From Acidomonas methanolica (lineage in GTDB: Bacteria > Pseudomonadota > Alphaproteobacteria > Acetobacterales > Acetobacteraceae), in contig NZ_SLZN01000001.1 in NCBI RefSeq assembly GCF_004346035.1, forward strand, positions 62,001 through 126,000: a stretch of DNA of 64,000 nt, given 5' to 3'. The position numbers were made by a program, and so were the translations under genes. Shown here piece by piece: positions 26,956 through 35,576 of the stretch (the first letter of the stretch is position 1; every line of letters starts with the position of its first letter). The notes under the pieces are model-generated. The model was not told the origin of the DNA, made no database searches, and saw only the letters and a list, made by a program, of their open reading frames with translations.

Positions 26956-27423
26956 TCAGCCGCCCCCCACGCCGCCCAGACCGCTGCCGAAAATATAGTT
27001 GCTGACCTGCTGCTCCAGCGAAACCGCGTCCCGCGTATCGGTGATCGTTGCACCCGGCGGCAGGATCTCGCGCGCCTTGCCGGGCGTGAGCGTGAGCGTG
27101 TCGTCCGACGTCATGTCCGGCGCGGCGATTCCGGCGACCGTATCACGCGGCAAGCGCAGCGACGGGTTGACGGTGAAATCCACGATCGCCACCTCCGCTT
27201 TCGGGTCGAGCCTGATGCTCTGGATCTGCCCGACCGTCACACCCGCGATATTGACCTTCCCGCCGCCCACCAGACCGTTGGCGGAAAGGAACTGGGCATG
27301 CATCAGCACGCCGTCAGGCGCGATGCCGTGACGCTGGTGCCGCGCATACAGGCCGAATCCGAACGCCACGACAAGCACGAGCGCGCTCGCCAGCGTCGAT
27401 CCTCCGCGTGTCGGTGTCGCCAT
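26956..27423 (-). CDS. MlaD/MCE-domain protein, single domain
   Basis: A 155-residue protein with one N-terminal membrane anchor (LASALVLVVAFGFGLYA) and one MCE domain, the fold of MlaD that carries lipids between inner and outer membranes. The domain reads FLSANGLVGGGKVNIAGVTVGQIQSI, then DPKAEVAIVDFTV and DTLTLTPG. The ATG at 27423 is used because GAGAG lies just upstream and the product begins MATPTRGG. No mlaE, mlaF, mlaB or mlaC partner is adjacent, which is unusual. It converges on the ATP-grasp gene and diverges from uppP. Confidence 0.85.
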   Translation of the reverse strand: MATPTRGGSTLASALVLVVAFGFGLYARHQRHGIAPDGVLMHAQFLSANGLVGGGKVNIAGVTVGQIQSIRLDPKAEVAIVDFTVNPSLRLPRDTVAGIAAPDMTSDDTLTLTPGKAREILPPGATITDTRDAVSLEQQVSNYIFGSGLGGVGGG

Positions 27424-27509
27424 GCTCTCTTCGCTCCATCCCTGCTTTCCGCTCTTCGCCCGGCGCGCGGTCCCGGTCAAGCAGCGAAGCTGTCACACAT
27501 AAGATGACG

Positions 27510-27539
27510 GATGGGCCGACTCGGGACTTGCGGCCCATC
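27510..27539. repeat. 9-bp perfect inverted repeat upstream of uppP
   Basis: GATGGGCCG and CGGCCCATC form a perfect 9-bp stem around a 12-base loop, in the 170-base divergent gap between the MlaD-like gene and uppP, about 55 bases before the uppP start. No T-run follows on either strand, so it is not an ordinary terminator. It could be an operator or a leader hairpin. Confidence 0.7.
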
Positions 27540-27593
27540 ACAGGCTAGGGCAGGACGACGAAGAAGATTCTTTCTGTCACCGAACGGAGCGCC

Positions 27594-28436
27594 ATGACTT
27601 TTCTTCAGGCCATCCTGCTTGCCGTCATCCAGGGCATCACCGAACTCTTTCCGATCAGTAGTCTCGGCCATGCCGTTCTGGTCCCCGCGCTGCTCCACTG
27701 GAACGTCGATGAACACGGCGATCTGTTCCTGCCGTTCCTCACCATGTTGCATTTCGGAACCTTCGTGGCGCTGCTGCTGGTCTTCGCGGGAGACTGGCTG
27801 GCGATCGCGACCGGCGTGCTCGGACGGCGCGGCCCCGCGCGACAGGAAGAGGCGATTCGCATCCTCGTCCTGCTCGTGGTCGCGACAGTGCCGCTCGTGC
27901 TCGTCGGAGGGCTGTTCGAGCATCGCCTGCGCGCCTTCTTCGGCGCGCCGCTGATGGTCGCGGGGTTCCTCGTCCTCAACGGCGTGCTGCTCATCGCGAC
28001 CGAGTGGCTGCGCAACCACAGGGGCAGGCAACCGCATCGCTCCATCGCGGACATGTCCGTCGCGGATGCGGCGGTGATCGGCCTCTGGCAATGTCTTGCC
28101 TTCCTGCCGGGCATTTCCCGTTCGGGCGCGACGATCAATGGCGGCCTGCTGCGCGGCCTCGATCACGAGACCTCGGCCCGCTTCTCGTTCCTTCTCGCCC
28201 AGCCCGCCATTCTCGCGGCAGCCACACATGAAGCCTTCCAGCTTCGTCATACCGCCATTTCGCATGCCGTGCTGGTGCAGTCGGCCGTCGCCGCCGTCAT
28301 CGCCGGCATCACCGCGCTGATCAGCACGCTGGTCCTGCTGCGCTACTTCCGCAATCACGACAACTGGGCGCTCTCGCCTTTCGCCTTCTACTGCATCGGC
28401 GCGGGAATCGTTTCGGCAGTGTTGCTGTTTGTGTGA
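27594..28436 (+). CDS. uppP: undecaprenyl-diphosphatase
   Basis: Membrane enzyme (BacA family) that recycles undecaprenyl diphosphate to the monophosphate carrier used for peptidoglycan and O-antigen; overexpression is linked to bacitracin resistance. The 280 residues form about eight membrane helices. The two active-site motifs are present: QGITELFPISSLGH near residue 15 and FLPGISRSGATINGG near residue 170. The ATG is preceded by GGAG at six bases. No regulator lies beside it. Confidence 0.95.
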   Translation: MTFLQAILLAVIQGITELFPISSLGHAVLVPALLHWNVDEHGDLFLPFLTMLHFGTFVALLLVFAGDWLAIATGVLGRRGPARQEEAIRILVLLVVATVPLVLVGGLFEHRLRAFFGAPLMVAGFLVLNGVLLIATEWLRNHRGRQPHRSIADMSVADAAVIGLWQCLAFLPGISRSGATINGGLLRGLDHETSARFSFLLAQPAILAAATHEAFQLRHTAISHAVLVQSAVAAVIAGITALISTLVLLRYFRNHDNWALSPFAFYCIGAGIVSAVLLFV

Positions 28437-28457
28437 TCCCTGCGGCATGGTGGGAGC

Positions 28458-29975
28458 ATGACGGCCGAGCCCACCCCCCAATCGCTCTCTCGACGCAAAC
28501 CGCTCGACCAGATTCTGGCGGAATTCGAAACCAACGGCCTCAAGCGCACGTTGACGGCGAGCCAGCTCGTCCTGCTCGGCGTCGGCTCGACCATCGGCGC
28601 GGGCATCTATGTCATGACGGGCACGGCGGCGGCTGAATATGCCGGGCCGTCCATCCTGCTCTCCTTCGTCATCGCCGCCCTCGCCTGCCTGTTCACGGCC
28701 TTTTCCTATGGCGAGCTCGCCTCCTCCATGCCTGTCTCGGGTTCGGCCTATTCCTACGCCTATGTCTCGATGGGCGAGGTCGCCGCCTGGACGGTCGGTT
28801 GGCTGCTGGTGCTGGAATACGGCATTTCCTGCGGCGCGGTGGCCTCGGGCCTTTCGGGCTACGCCACCAGCCTGCTCGCGCAGTTCGGCGTCCACATCCC
28901 TTCCGCCCTGACCCAGGCGACCCTGCAGACCGTCCCGGGCAGCGGCGGCACGGCGATCACCGCCGGATGGCGGCTGGATTTCGTCGCCGTCATCGCCATC
29001 GCGCTCGTCTCGGCGCTGCTCGCCAAGGGCGTGTCGGAATCGGCGAAGGTCAACGCCGTCATCGTGTGCATCAAGGTCGGCGTCCTCTTCATCTTCATCG
29101 GCTGCGGCCTGTTCGCGCTGCACCCGGCCTATTTCCACCCGTTCATTCCCCCGTCGAAGGGCGCGTTCCGCTTCGGCGTGCCGGGCATCTTCCGGGCCGC
29201 TTCCGTGATCTTCTTCGCCTATGTGGGGTTCGAGGCCGTCTCCACGGCCGCGTCGGAAGCGCGCAATCCCCGTCGCGACGTGCCGATCGGCGTCATCGGC
29301 AGCCTGATCGTCTGCACGCTGGTCTATCTCTGCGTCGCCGCCGTGCTGATCGGCGTCGTGCCCTACGGGCAGCTCAACGTCGCCGATCCGCTCTCCGTCG
29401 CGGTCAAGGCCATGGGGCAACCCTGGCTCGCCCTGCTGGTCAACATAGGAGCGACGATCGGCCTGTGCTCGGTGCTGATGGGTCTGCTCTACGGCCAGAT
29501 CCGCGTCTTCTTCACCATGGCGCGGGACGGGCTGGTGTCGCCGCTCTTCGCCCGTGTCCATCCGCGATTCCAGACACCGGTGATCGGCACCGCGCTCGTC
29601 GGCGGCATGGTCGCCTTCGCCACCGCCGTGCTGCCGATCGACATCATCAGCGATCTCGTCAGCCTCGGCACGGCCACCGCGTTCGGCATGGTGTGTTTCA
29701 CCGTCATCTGGCAGCGCAACGCCCATCCGGCGATGCACCGGCCCTTTCAGGTGCCGATGGGCGCGTTCCGCGTTCGCGGTTTCTGGATCGGCTGGGCGCC
29801 GCTGCTGGGAATCGTGTTCGCGCTGATCATGACGCTGCCGCTCTTCCTCGACATGCTGAATGCCCTGATCCGCGGCAACCCCGTTCCCGCCCTGCTGCTG
29901 ATCGCCTATACGATTCTCGGCGTGCTGACGTACCTTTTCTATGGACGGCATCACTCCCGTCTCGATCCGCAATAA
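28458..29975 (+). CDS. APC-family amino acid permease (YfnA/YhdG type)
   Basis: A 505-residue inner-membrane transporter with about twelve hydrophobic segments. The APC signature GVGSTIGAGIYVMTG is near residue 42, and PVSGSAYSYAYVSMGE and FFAYVGFEAVSTAASEARNP follow, as in the cationic amino acid transporter-like branch. The substrate cannot be told. It follows uppP by 21 bases on the same strand, so both may be co-transcribed, but their roles are unrelated. Confidence 0.9.
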   Translation: MTAEPTPQSLSRRKPLDQILAEFETNGLKRTLTASQLVLLGVGSTIGAGIYVMTGTAAAEYAGPSILLSFVIAALACLFTAFSYGELASSMPVSGSAYSYAYVSMGEVAAWTVGWLLVLEYGISCGAVASGLSGYATSLLAQFGVHIPSALTQATLQTVPGSGGTAITAGWRLDFVAVIAIALVSALLAKGVSESAKVNAVIVCIKVGVLFIFIGCGLFALHPAYFHPFIPPSKGAFRFGVPGIFRAASVIFFAYVGFEAVSTAASEARNPRRDVPIGVIGSLIVCTLVYLCVAAVLIGVVPYGQLNVADPLSVAVKAMGQPWLALLVNIGATIGLCSVLMGLLYGQIRVFFTMARDGLVSPLFARVHPRFQTPVIGTALVGGMVAFATAVLPIDIISDLVSLGTATAFGMVCFTVIWQRNAHPAMHRPFQVPMGAFRVRGFWIGWAPLLGIVFALIMTLPLFLDMLNALIRGNPVPALLLIAYTILGVLTYLFYGRHHSRLDPQ

Positions 29976-29996
29976 TCCGGCGCCGCCTGAGAGTCG

Positions 29997-31181
29997 TCAG
30001 ACCGGCCGCGGCCCCAGATAGGAACCGGGCGGCGGCCGCGCCACCGGCGGAGAGATCGCCTCGTCGCCGGGCCAGGCCGCTTCGCCGGGCGCGGGCGGCA
30101 CCATGGCGATGCGGCCGCGCGGCAGCGCCTCAGGACACTCCTCCCGCAGCCGCGTGATGATCTTCTCGCGGATGTCGCAGCGCAGATCCCAGCTTTGCAG
30201 CGCGGTGCGCGCGCTCGCAATGATCCGCACCCTGATGCCGTGCGCGTCGGAATCCGCCACCTGCACGTCGAACACCTTCCCGTCCCACAGCGGACAGGTC
30301 GCGATGATCTCCCTGAGATAGGCACGGATGCGATCCATCGGCGCCTGATAATCGAGGGTGAGGAACACGACCCCGATGATCGCCGCCGAGTTGTGCGTCC
30401 AGTTCTCGAACTGGTTTTCAAGGAAATAGGAAATCGGCACGATGTGCCGCCGCCAGTCCCACACCCGCAGCACGACATAGGTCGCGGTGATTTCCTCCAC
30501 CCAGGCCCAGTCGCCGTTGATGATGATGAGATCCTCCATGCGGATCGGCTGGGTGATGGCGATCTGCACCCCGGCGATCAGATTCGTCAGCAGGCCCCGC
30601 GCCGAGAGACCCACGATCAGCGACGCCGCCCCCGCCGAGGCGAAGAGCGAGACGCCATATTGCCGGACCGTCTCGAAGGACATGAGCGCCGCGGAAACGG
30701 TGATGATCCCGCCGAGAATCTCCATCATGCGCCGAAGGACGCGAATCTGCGTCTGCTGCGCGCGCATCAGGATGTCGTCATCCACCTCACGGCTCATCAT
30801 GCGGCCGAGATAGGCTTCCGTCGCCACCCGGAAGGCGAGGATCGCCGCCACGCCCAGCGTCAGAATGAACAGGAAGATCAGTGTCTTCTGCAACGCATAG
30901 AAGGTGTCGTAGGAGAGGCCGTACGCCGCCGGAAGGGCCGAGAACACGGCGACGATGACGATCATCAGCCGCACCGGCCTCCGCAGGGACGCGACCACCT
31001 TGCGGATCAGCGCCGTCCCTCCCTGATCGGGAATACGGAGAATGAGATCGGAGGCGAAATTGCTGGCAAGGAACGCCACGATCCCGACCACCGCCAGCAT
31101 CAGCAACGATCCGACCGGCGGGGGTAGCCAGCCGAACCACGAACGGAACATGTCAAGCGCATTGATGAAGTGCTGTCTCAA
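29997..31181 (-). CDS. MscS-family mechanosensitive channel
   Basis: A 394-residue membrane protein. Three to four N-terminal helices run to about residue 185, the last being the pore-lining segment with small residues (ASLIVGLSARGLLTNLIAG). After this comes the MscS beta domain (MEDLIIINGDWAWVEEITATYVVLRVWD), and then the cytoplasmic cage (PLWDGKVFDVQVADSD). It should protect against hypo-osmotic shock, though many such paralogs have other roles. Read leftward from a region shared with the tRNA-Met gene. Confidence 0.9.
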   Translation of the reverse strand: MRQHFINALDMFRSWFGWLPPPVGSLLMLAVVGIVAFLASNFASDLILRIPDQGGTALIRKVVASLRRPVRLMIVIVAVFSALPAAYGLSYDTFYALQKTLIFLFILTLGVAAILAFRVATEAYLGRMMSREVDDDILMRAQQTQIRVLRRMMEILGGIITVSAALMSFETVRQYGVSLFASAGAASLIVGLSARGLLTNLIAGVQIAITQPIRMEDLIIINGDWAWVEEITATYVVLRVWDWRRHIVPISYFLENQFENWTHNSAAIIGVVFLTLDYQAPMDRIRAYLREIIATCPLWDGKVFDVQVADSDAHGIRVRIIASARTALQSWDLRCDIREKIITRLREECPEALPRGRIAMVPPAPGEAAWPGDEAISPPVARPPPGSYLGPRPV

Positions 31182-31260
31182 ATGATACCCCGACTCCCTG
31201 TTTTGTGTGCCAGCCCTGTCAACCCCTCGGTCCGGTCAACGGTTGCCCGAAAGACTCCGG

Positions 31261-31286
31261 AAAAAACGCCGGGAAATTTCCCCGGC
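31261..31286 (-). terminator. Rho-independent terminator on the minus strand
   Basis: Read on the minus strand: GCCGGG, a seven-base loop GAAATTT, CCCGGC, one G, then six T residues. A strong classical terminator in sequence. No minus-strand gene ends here; the nearest upstream is the DUF4167 gene more than 1.1 kb away, across an oppositely oriented gene and the tRNA. It may insulate the MscS-type gene from antisense read-through. Confidence 0.65.
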
Positions 31287-31293
31287 CATGGTG

Positions 31294-31320
31294 TTGACAG
31301 GACAGAGGCGGGACTCTAAT
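31294..31320 (+). promoter_or_regulatory. candidate promoter of tRNA-Met
   Basis: Consensus TTGACA at 31294-31299, with TCTAAT at 31315-31320 as the -10 (five of six matches to TATAAT). The spacer is 15 bases, shorter than ideal. The tRNA begins 20 bases later, a normal distance. Confidence 0.6.
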
Positions 31321-31340
31321 TCCCTGCCACCGGCCGCGAT

Positions 31341-31415
31341 GGCGGCGTAGCTCAGCGGTAGAGCAGGGGAATCATAATCCCTTGGTCGGCGGTTCAAATC
31401 CGTCCGCCGCTACCA
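31341..31415 (+). tRNA. tRNA-Met (anticodon CAT)
   Basis: A 75-base cloverleaf. Acceptor stem GGCGGCG pairs with CGCCGCT (first pair G-U), and the D arm is GCTC/GAGC. The anticodon stem GGGGA/TCCCT surrounds the loop ATCATAA, giving anticodon CAT. The T arm is GGCGG/CCGTC with loop TTCAAAT, and ACCA is encoded at the end. CAT anticodons also occur in tRNA-Ile2 (lysidine-modified) and in initiator tRNA. The G-U at 1-72 and the three-G-pair-free anticodon stem argue against the initiator; elongator Met is preferred over Ile2 on the acceptor sequence. Confidence 0.9.
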
Positions 31416-31551
31416 TCCGGTCCGGTCCGATCATGAAAGAGCAGGCATGCGCCGTCGAGAGTCTTTTCTCGCATCGGGGCATTTTGTTCCGGCAGGCGCC
31501 TCGGTGCGATGAGGTGTTCCACCCCCTCGCGATCTGCTCTAGCGTCACCGC

Positions 31552-32421
31552 ATGAAAGCTCCCCTCGCCGTCGTGACCATGGTTTACAATGAGGCGGAGT
31601 TCCTGCCCCTGTGGCTGCGCCATTACGGCGCCCAGATCGGCCTCGGCGCCTGCCATGTCATCGACCACGGCTCGGAGGACGGCTCGACCACCGGATTGCC
31701 CGGCGTCAACGTCCTTCGCATCCCGCGCTCCCCGCAGGATGACGACCGCCGCGCCCGCGCCATTTCGGATTACTGCGCCTCGCTTCTCGCATGGTACGAC
31801 GCGGTCATCTCCGTCGATGTGGACGAACTGCTGGTCGCGGACCCGGCGTTCAGCAGCGGCCTGGTCGAGTTCGCGCGGAACTGGCGCGGCGATGTGGCGT
31901 CGGCCACCGGCTTCGACGTCATCCATCTCCCGGATGAGGAGCCGTCCATCGACTGGTCGCACGTGATCAGCGGGCAGCGGCCCTGGCTGCGCTTCTCCAG
32001 CGCCATGTGCAAACCCGCGCTGATCCGGAGCGCACAACGCTGGGTTCCGGGTTTCCATAATATCGAGGGACGTCCGCCCGTCCTCGACGCGCCGCTCTTC
32101 CTCTTTCACCTTCGCTACGCCGATCTGGCGAGCGGGCTGAAACGTCTCAATCGCACGCGGGAGCAGCCATGGGCCAGCGAAAACGCCGGCCTGCACCAAC
32201 GCATGGCGGATACGAACTGGGAGGGCATGCTGCGGGCAATGGCCGGGCTGCCGAAACGCGAGACGATCACGCTCGCCCCGCATGACCCGGCTCTCATGGA
32301 GTGGCGGACTCGCGTCGAGCAAAGCGCGATCGGCCGGGAGCATGAACGCTACCGGCTGGATCTGCACCTGAGCGGTGACGAACTCTGGAAACTGCCCGAG
32401 CGCTTTCTCGGGCGTTTCTGA
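31552..32421 (+). CDS. glycosyltransferase family 2 protein
   Basis: A 289-residue protein with a GT-A-like N-terminus: TMVYNEAEFLPLWLRHYGAQ near residues 8-28, the HVIDHGSEDGST strand-loop and the DVDELL acidic motif (a DxD variant) near residue 83. It resembles the family-2 subgroup often called glycosyl transferase family 2 (WLRHY type) rather than secreted exopolysaccharide synthases. The acceptor is unknown. No ribosome site is evident before the ATG, so leaderless or weak translation is possible. It converges with the DUF4167 gene with only three bases between. Confidence 0.82.
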   Translation: MKAPLAVVTMVYNEAEFLPLWLRHYGAQIGLGACHVIDHGSEDGSTTGLPGVNVLRIPRSPQDDDRRARAISDYCASLLAWYDAVISVDVDELLVADPAFSSGLVEFARNWRGDVASATGFDVIHLPDEEPSIDWSHVISGQRPWLRFSSAMCKPALIRSAQRWVPGFHNIEGRPPVLDAPLFLFHLRYADLASGLKRLNRTREQPWASENAGLHQRMADTNWEGMLRAMAGLPKRETITLAPHDPALMEWRTRVEQSAIGREHERYRLDLHLSGDELWKLPERFLGRF

Positions 32422-32424
32422 CAC

Positions 32425-32874
32425 TCAGTCCGCGGACGCCTCGGAGGCGACGGCGGTTTCTTCCTCCGCGTCGTCCTCGCCGTCTTCCTCGCCCTCGCCC
32501 TCTTCGCCGTCACGGGCGGAGGCGCGGCGCTCTTCCGGCTGCTCGGTCCAGTTCCGCTGGCGCTGGGCCTGCCGCTCCTGCCGCTCGATCTGATTCTGTT
32601 GCGCGGCCTGGTTCATCGCATTGAGAATGCGGAAGTAATGTTCGGCGTGCTGGAAATACGCCTCGGCGAGAATACGATCGCCCGTACCGGTCGCATCGCG
32701 CCCCAGCTGGAGGTATTTCTCGAAAAGCTGCTGGGCCGTTCCGCGCACGCGAAGGTCCGGACCGTTACTGTCGAACACATGGTTGCGGTTGAGAGGAGTC
32801 TGGCCATTATTATGGCGCACAGCCCCGCCACCGCCCGAACGGTGATGACGGCTTCTCATACGTTTCATGTTCAT
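32425..32874 (-). CDS. DUF4167 domain protein
   Basis: A 149-residue alphaproteobacterial protein. It starts with a basic, Arg/His/Gly-rich head (MNMKRMRSRHH), then the family core LNRNHVFDSNGPDLRVRGTAQQ and FEKYLQLGRDATG, AYFQHAEHYFRILNAM. A long glutamine/arginine stretch follows, and then an acidic tail (EEGEGEEDGEDDAEEE). Function is unknown. It follows prmC by 260 bases and reads the same way. ATG 32868 is an alternative start. Confidence 0.88.
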   Translation of the reverse strand: MNMKRMRSRHHRSGGGGAVRHNNGQTPLNRNHVFDSNGPDLRVRGTAQQLFEKYLQLGRDATGTGDRILAEAYFQHAEHYFRILNAMNQAAQQNQIERQERQAQRQRNWTEQPEERRASARDGEEGEGEEDGEDDAEEETAVASEASAD

Positions 32875-32962
32875 GGATCTGCCGAAGCACTTTCGTATTC
32901 GCAGCTTCACCGTCCCACGGGACAAATGAAAAGCCTGCCGGGGTAAACGACCCTTGGTCCGT

Positions 32963-32992
32963 AAAAACTCGGCCGGGCTTTCACACCGGGCC
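32963..32992 (-). terminator. possible terminator after prmC
   Basis: Minus-strand hairpin GGCCCGG / CCCGGCC with one central mismatch and an eight-base loop, followed by GAG and five T residues. Lies 140 bases after the prmC stop. The rest of the 260-base gap shows nothing else clear. Confidence 0.4.
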
Positions 32993-33134
32993 TGTCCGCT
33001 GCCTCACGAAAGAAGAACGACCTCTCCCGGGCGCGGCGTGCGGAAACCAGTTCCCGTGAACACAACCCACGCAGACCAGACAACCGCCAAAAAGTCTCTA
33101 CCAAGAACCGCGCTCTCTGCCAATATCTATTTCC

Positions 33135-34007
33135 TCACGATTCAGTCTGTAACGCCAGCGCCCGCACGATCCCGCCCAGATCGCTCCGCCGCGCGACCAC
33201 TTTCAGGCCCTGCGCGCGTCCGAGGGCCGTGACGGCGTCATCCTGCCCCTGCCCCAGTTCGAGAAGTCCGACCCCGCCCGGCGTCAGCATCCCGGGCAAG
33301 GCGCGGCTCAGTGCGCGATAGGCGTCGAGCCCGTCCCTTCCCCCATCCAGCGCCCGCTCCGGCTCATAGCGAGACACCTCCGGCATCAGACCCGGAATCG
33401 CCGTGCTTTCGATATAAGGCGGGTTGCTCAACACCACATCGAAACGCGCATCGAGCGCCTCGGCCCAGTTCCCGCACAGAAAGACCGCCCGGTCTCCAAG
33501 CCCGTTTTCCAGCGCATTGTCGCGCGCCAGCAGCGCCGCATCAGGCGAAAGATCGATGCCCACCCCCCGCGCCTGCGGATATTCCGCCAGTGCCGCGAGG
33601 AGCAGCGCCCCCGTTCCCGTTCCCAGATCGAGAACGGAACGCACGGCACTCCGGTCCGGACGAAGTTCCAGCAACGCCTCGATCAGCGTTTCCGTATCCG
33701 CGCGCGGAATCAGGGTCGCGGGCGAGACGCGGACATCCAGCGACCAGAATCCCGCCCGTCCGGTGATGAACGCCAGCGGTTCCCGCGCCGCGCGGCGTTT
33801 CAGCCCCTCCCGGAAGCGCCGCGCCGCCACGGCTTTCAGGCTCACCCGCCCGAGCAGCCCGGTCAGGTCCGTTCCCGCAGCCCACCCCGCCAGCAGGCGC
33901 GCCTCGCGGCGGGCATCGTCGATCCCGGCCGCAGCCAGCAGCACCGCCGCCTCGTTCAGCAATGTCGCCAGCGGAATATCCGCGTCATCTGTCGCTTTTT
34001 CACTCAT
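33135..34007 (-). CDS. prmC: release-factor glutamine N5-methyltransferase
   Basis: Methylates the glutamine of the GGQ motif in release factors. The 290-residue protein has the PrmC N-terminal helical domain, then the SAM-binding motif VLDLGTGTGALLLA and the catalytic NPPYI motif (VLSNPPYIES), which are the main evidence. It lies just downstream of prfA's operon, with one small gene on the other strand between, in the usual prfA-prmC neighbourhood. Confidence 0.95.
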   Translation of the reverse strand: MSEKATDDADIPLATLLNEAAVLLAAAGIDDARREARLLAGWAAGTDLTGLLGRVSLKAVAARRFREGLKRRAAREPLAFITGRAGFWSLDVRVSPATLIPRADTETLIEALLELRPDRSAVRSVLDLGTGTGALLLAALAEYPQARGVGIDLSPDAALLARDNALENGLGDRAVFLCGNWAEALDARFDVVLSNPPYIESTAIPGLMPEVSRYEPERALDGGRDGLDAYRALSRALPGMLTPGGVGLLELGQGQDDAVTALGRAQGLKVVARRSDLGGIVRALALQTES

Positions 34008-34037
34008 CCTGCGCCGTCATCCGTTATATTGAGCGCC

Positions 34038-34475
34038 ATGAACAGGCTTTTCCTCTTCCTGACCATTTTGTCCGCCTGCCCGTCCCTCGCTCACGCAGGC
34101 AGTTTCACGGTGATCGACCAGCGCGCGCCCGATGAAATCTCGGAAGTCTCCCGCCTCTATGTGGACGGCAATCTGGCCGCCGTCTTCAAGCTGGGCCCCG
34201 ATATTTCCTCCCTGACGCGGCGGATCGAAACCCCGGCCGGGCGCGTGAACCACGACTATGCGCTTTGCGGAGAAATCACGATCCTGACCGAGGACGGACG
34301 GCACGAAACCCATCAGGTCAGCAGCGAAGGCATTCTCCGCCATCCGGACGGCCATCAGTTCGAAGCGCTGGGCGCGGATAATTTCACGGATTTCTATCTG
34401 CACGATCTGGAGGACGACGCGACCGTCGAGCACCATGCCGGCAAGGCCCGGGTCTGCGCCGCGCCGATCACCTGA
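34038..34475 (+). CDS. small secreted hypothetical protein
   Basis: A 145-residue predicted exported protein. The ATG at 34038 gives a Sec signal (LFLFLTILSACPSLAHAG) cut after AHA near residue 21. The mature part has paired beta-like segments (SFTVIDQR, RLYVDGNLAAVFKL) and two cysteines, one in ALCGE and one in RVCAA, that could form a disulfide. I do not recognise the family. It sits divergently from prmC and converges on prfA, interrupting an otherwise continuous minus-strand gene group. Confidence 0.65.
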   Translation: MNRLFLFLTILSACPSLAHAGSFTVIDQRAPDEISEVSRLYVDGNLAAVFKLGPDISSLTRRIETPAGRVNHDYALCGEITILTEDGRHETHQVSSEGILRHPDGHQFEALGADNFTDFYLHDLEDDATVEHHAGKARVCAAPIT

Positions 34476-34513
34476 CCACCTCAACCCGGGAGACTGTTCC
34501 CTGAAGCAGTCTT

Positions 34514-35572
34514 TTACAGCCCTTCCGCGGCGAGCAGGGCCGACTGCTCGTCCCGTGCCAGGGTATCGACGATTTCGTCGAACTCTCCCAGCATCACACG
34601 GTCGATCTTGTGCAGCGTCAGGTTGACCCGATGGTCCGTCACCCGCCCTTGCGGAAAATTATAGGTCCGAATCCGCTCGGACCGGTCGCCCGTCCCGACC
34701 TGGGACTTGCGGTCCGCCGCCCGCGAGGCATGGGCGAGCGCGCGCTCCCGCTCATAGAGCCGGGCGCGCAGGATCTTCATCGCCTTCGCCCGGTTCTTGT
34801 GCTGGCTCTTCTCTTCCTGCATCGCCACGACGATGCCTGTGGGAAGATGCGTGATCCGCACGGCCGATTCCGTCTTGTTGACGTGCTGCCCCCCAGCGCC
34901 GGAGGCACGATACACGTCGATCCGCAACTCCGTCTCGTCGATGGCGACATCAACCTCCTCCGCTTCCGGCAAGACCGCCACGGTCACGGTCGAAGTATGA
35001 ATGCGCCCCTGACTTTCCGTCGCCGGAACGCGCTGGACGCGGTGCACCCCGGATTCGTATTTCATCCGCGCGAAGACACCCCGGCCGGAGATCGTGGCGA
35101 TCCCCTCGCGCAAGCCGCCCAGATCGCTCTCGGCATATTCCATGACCTCGAAGCGCCAGGAATTGAGATCCGCGAACCGCCGATAGGCGTCGAACAACTC
35201 GCCGGCGAACAGCGCCGCCTCGTCGCCGCCCGCGGCCGGGCGGATTTCGAGAATGGCGCTGCGCTCATCCGCCTCGTCACGCGGCAGGAGCGCGAAACGA
35301 AGCGCCTGCCGCAGCGCAGGCAAGCGCGATTCGAGAACGGCGATCTCCGCCTCGGCCAGATCCCGCATCTCGGAATCGGCCAGCAGACTCCGCGCCGCCG
35401 CCAGATCCCGCTCCGCGGCGCGACAGGCCGCAATCGACGCCACCACGGGTTCGAGATCGGCGAATTCACGCGAGGCCTGGACGAACTCGTCGCCCCCGAC
35501 TCCCGCCGCCATCAGTGCCTGCAACTCCTCATGGCGCGCGACAATGCGCTCCAGCCGTTCTTCCAGCGTCAC
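34514..35572 (-). CDS. prfA: peptide chain release factor 1
   Basis: Recognises UAA/UAG stops and triggers peptide release. The 352 residues contain the GGQ peptidyl-hydrolysis motif ([10 protein letters not shown]) and the tripeptide region near PATESQGR; the SAVRITH segment follows GGQ, as in RF1. The start is a GTG at 35572 with GGTGAG just before, four bases after the hisS stop. The methyltransferase that modifies its GGQ glutamine (prmC) is close by. Confidence 0.96.
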   Translation of the reverse strand: MTLEERLERIVARHEELQALMAAGVGGDEFVQASREFADLEPVVASIAACRAAERDLAAARSLLADSEMRDLAEAEIAVLESRLPALRQALRFALLPRDEADERSAILEIRPAAGGDEAALFAGELFDAYRRFADLNSWRFEVMEYAESDLGGLREGIATISGRGVFARMKYESGVHRVQRVPATESQGRIHTSTVTVAVLPEAEEVDVAIDETELRIDVYRASGAGGQHVNKTESAVRITHLPTGIVVAMQEEKSQHKNRAKAMKILRARLYERERALAHASRAADRKSQVGTGDRSERIRTYNFPQGRVTDHRVNLTLHKIDRVMLGEFDEIVDTLARDEQSALLAAEGL

Positions 35573-35576
35573 GGAC

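Noticed and set aside
27477-29972. A long open frame (about 831 codons) on the minus strand
   Set aside because: It is antisense to uppP and the amino-acid permease. Its product is charged and repetitive without a domain.
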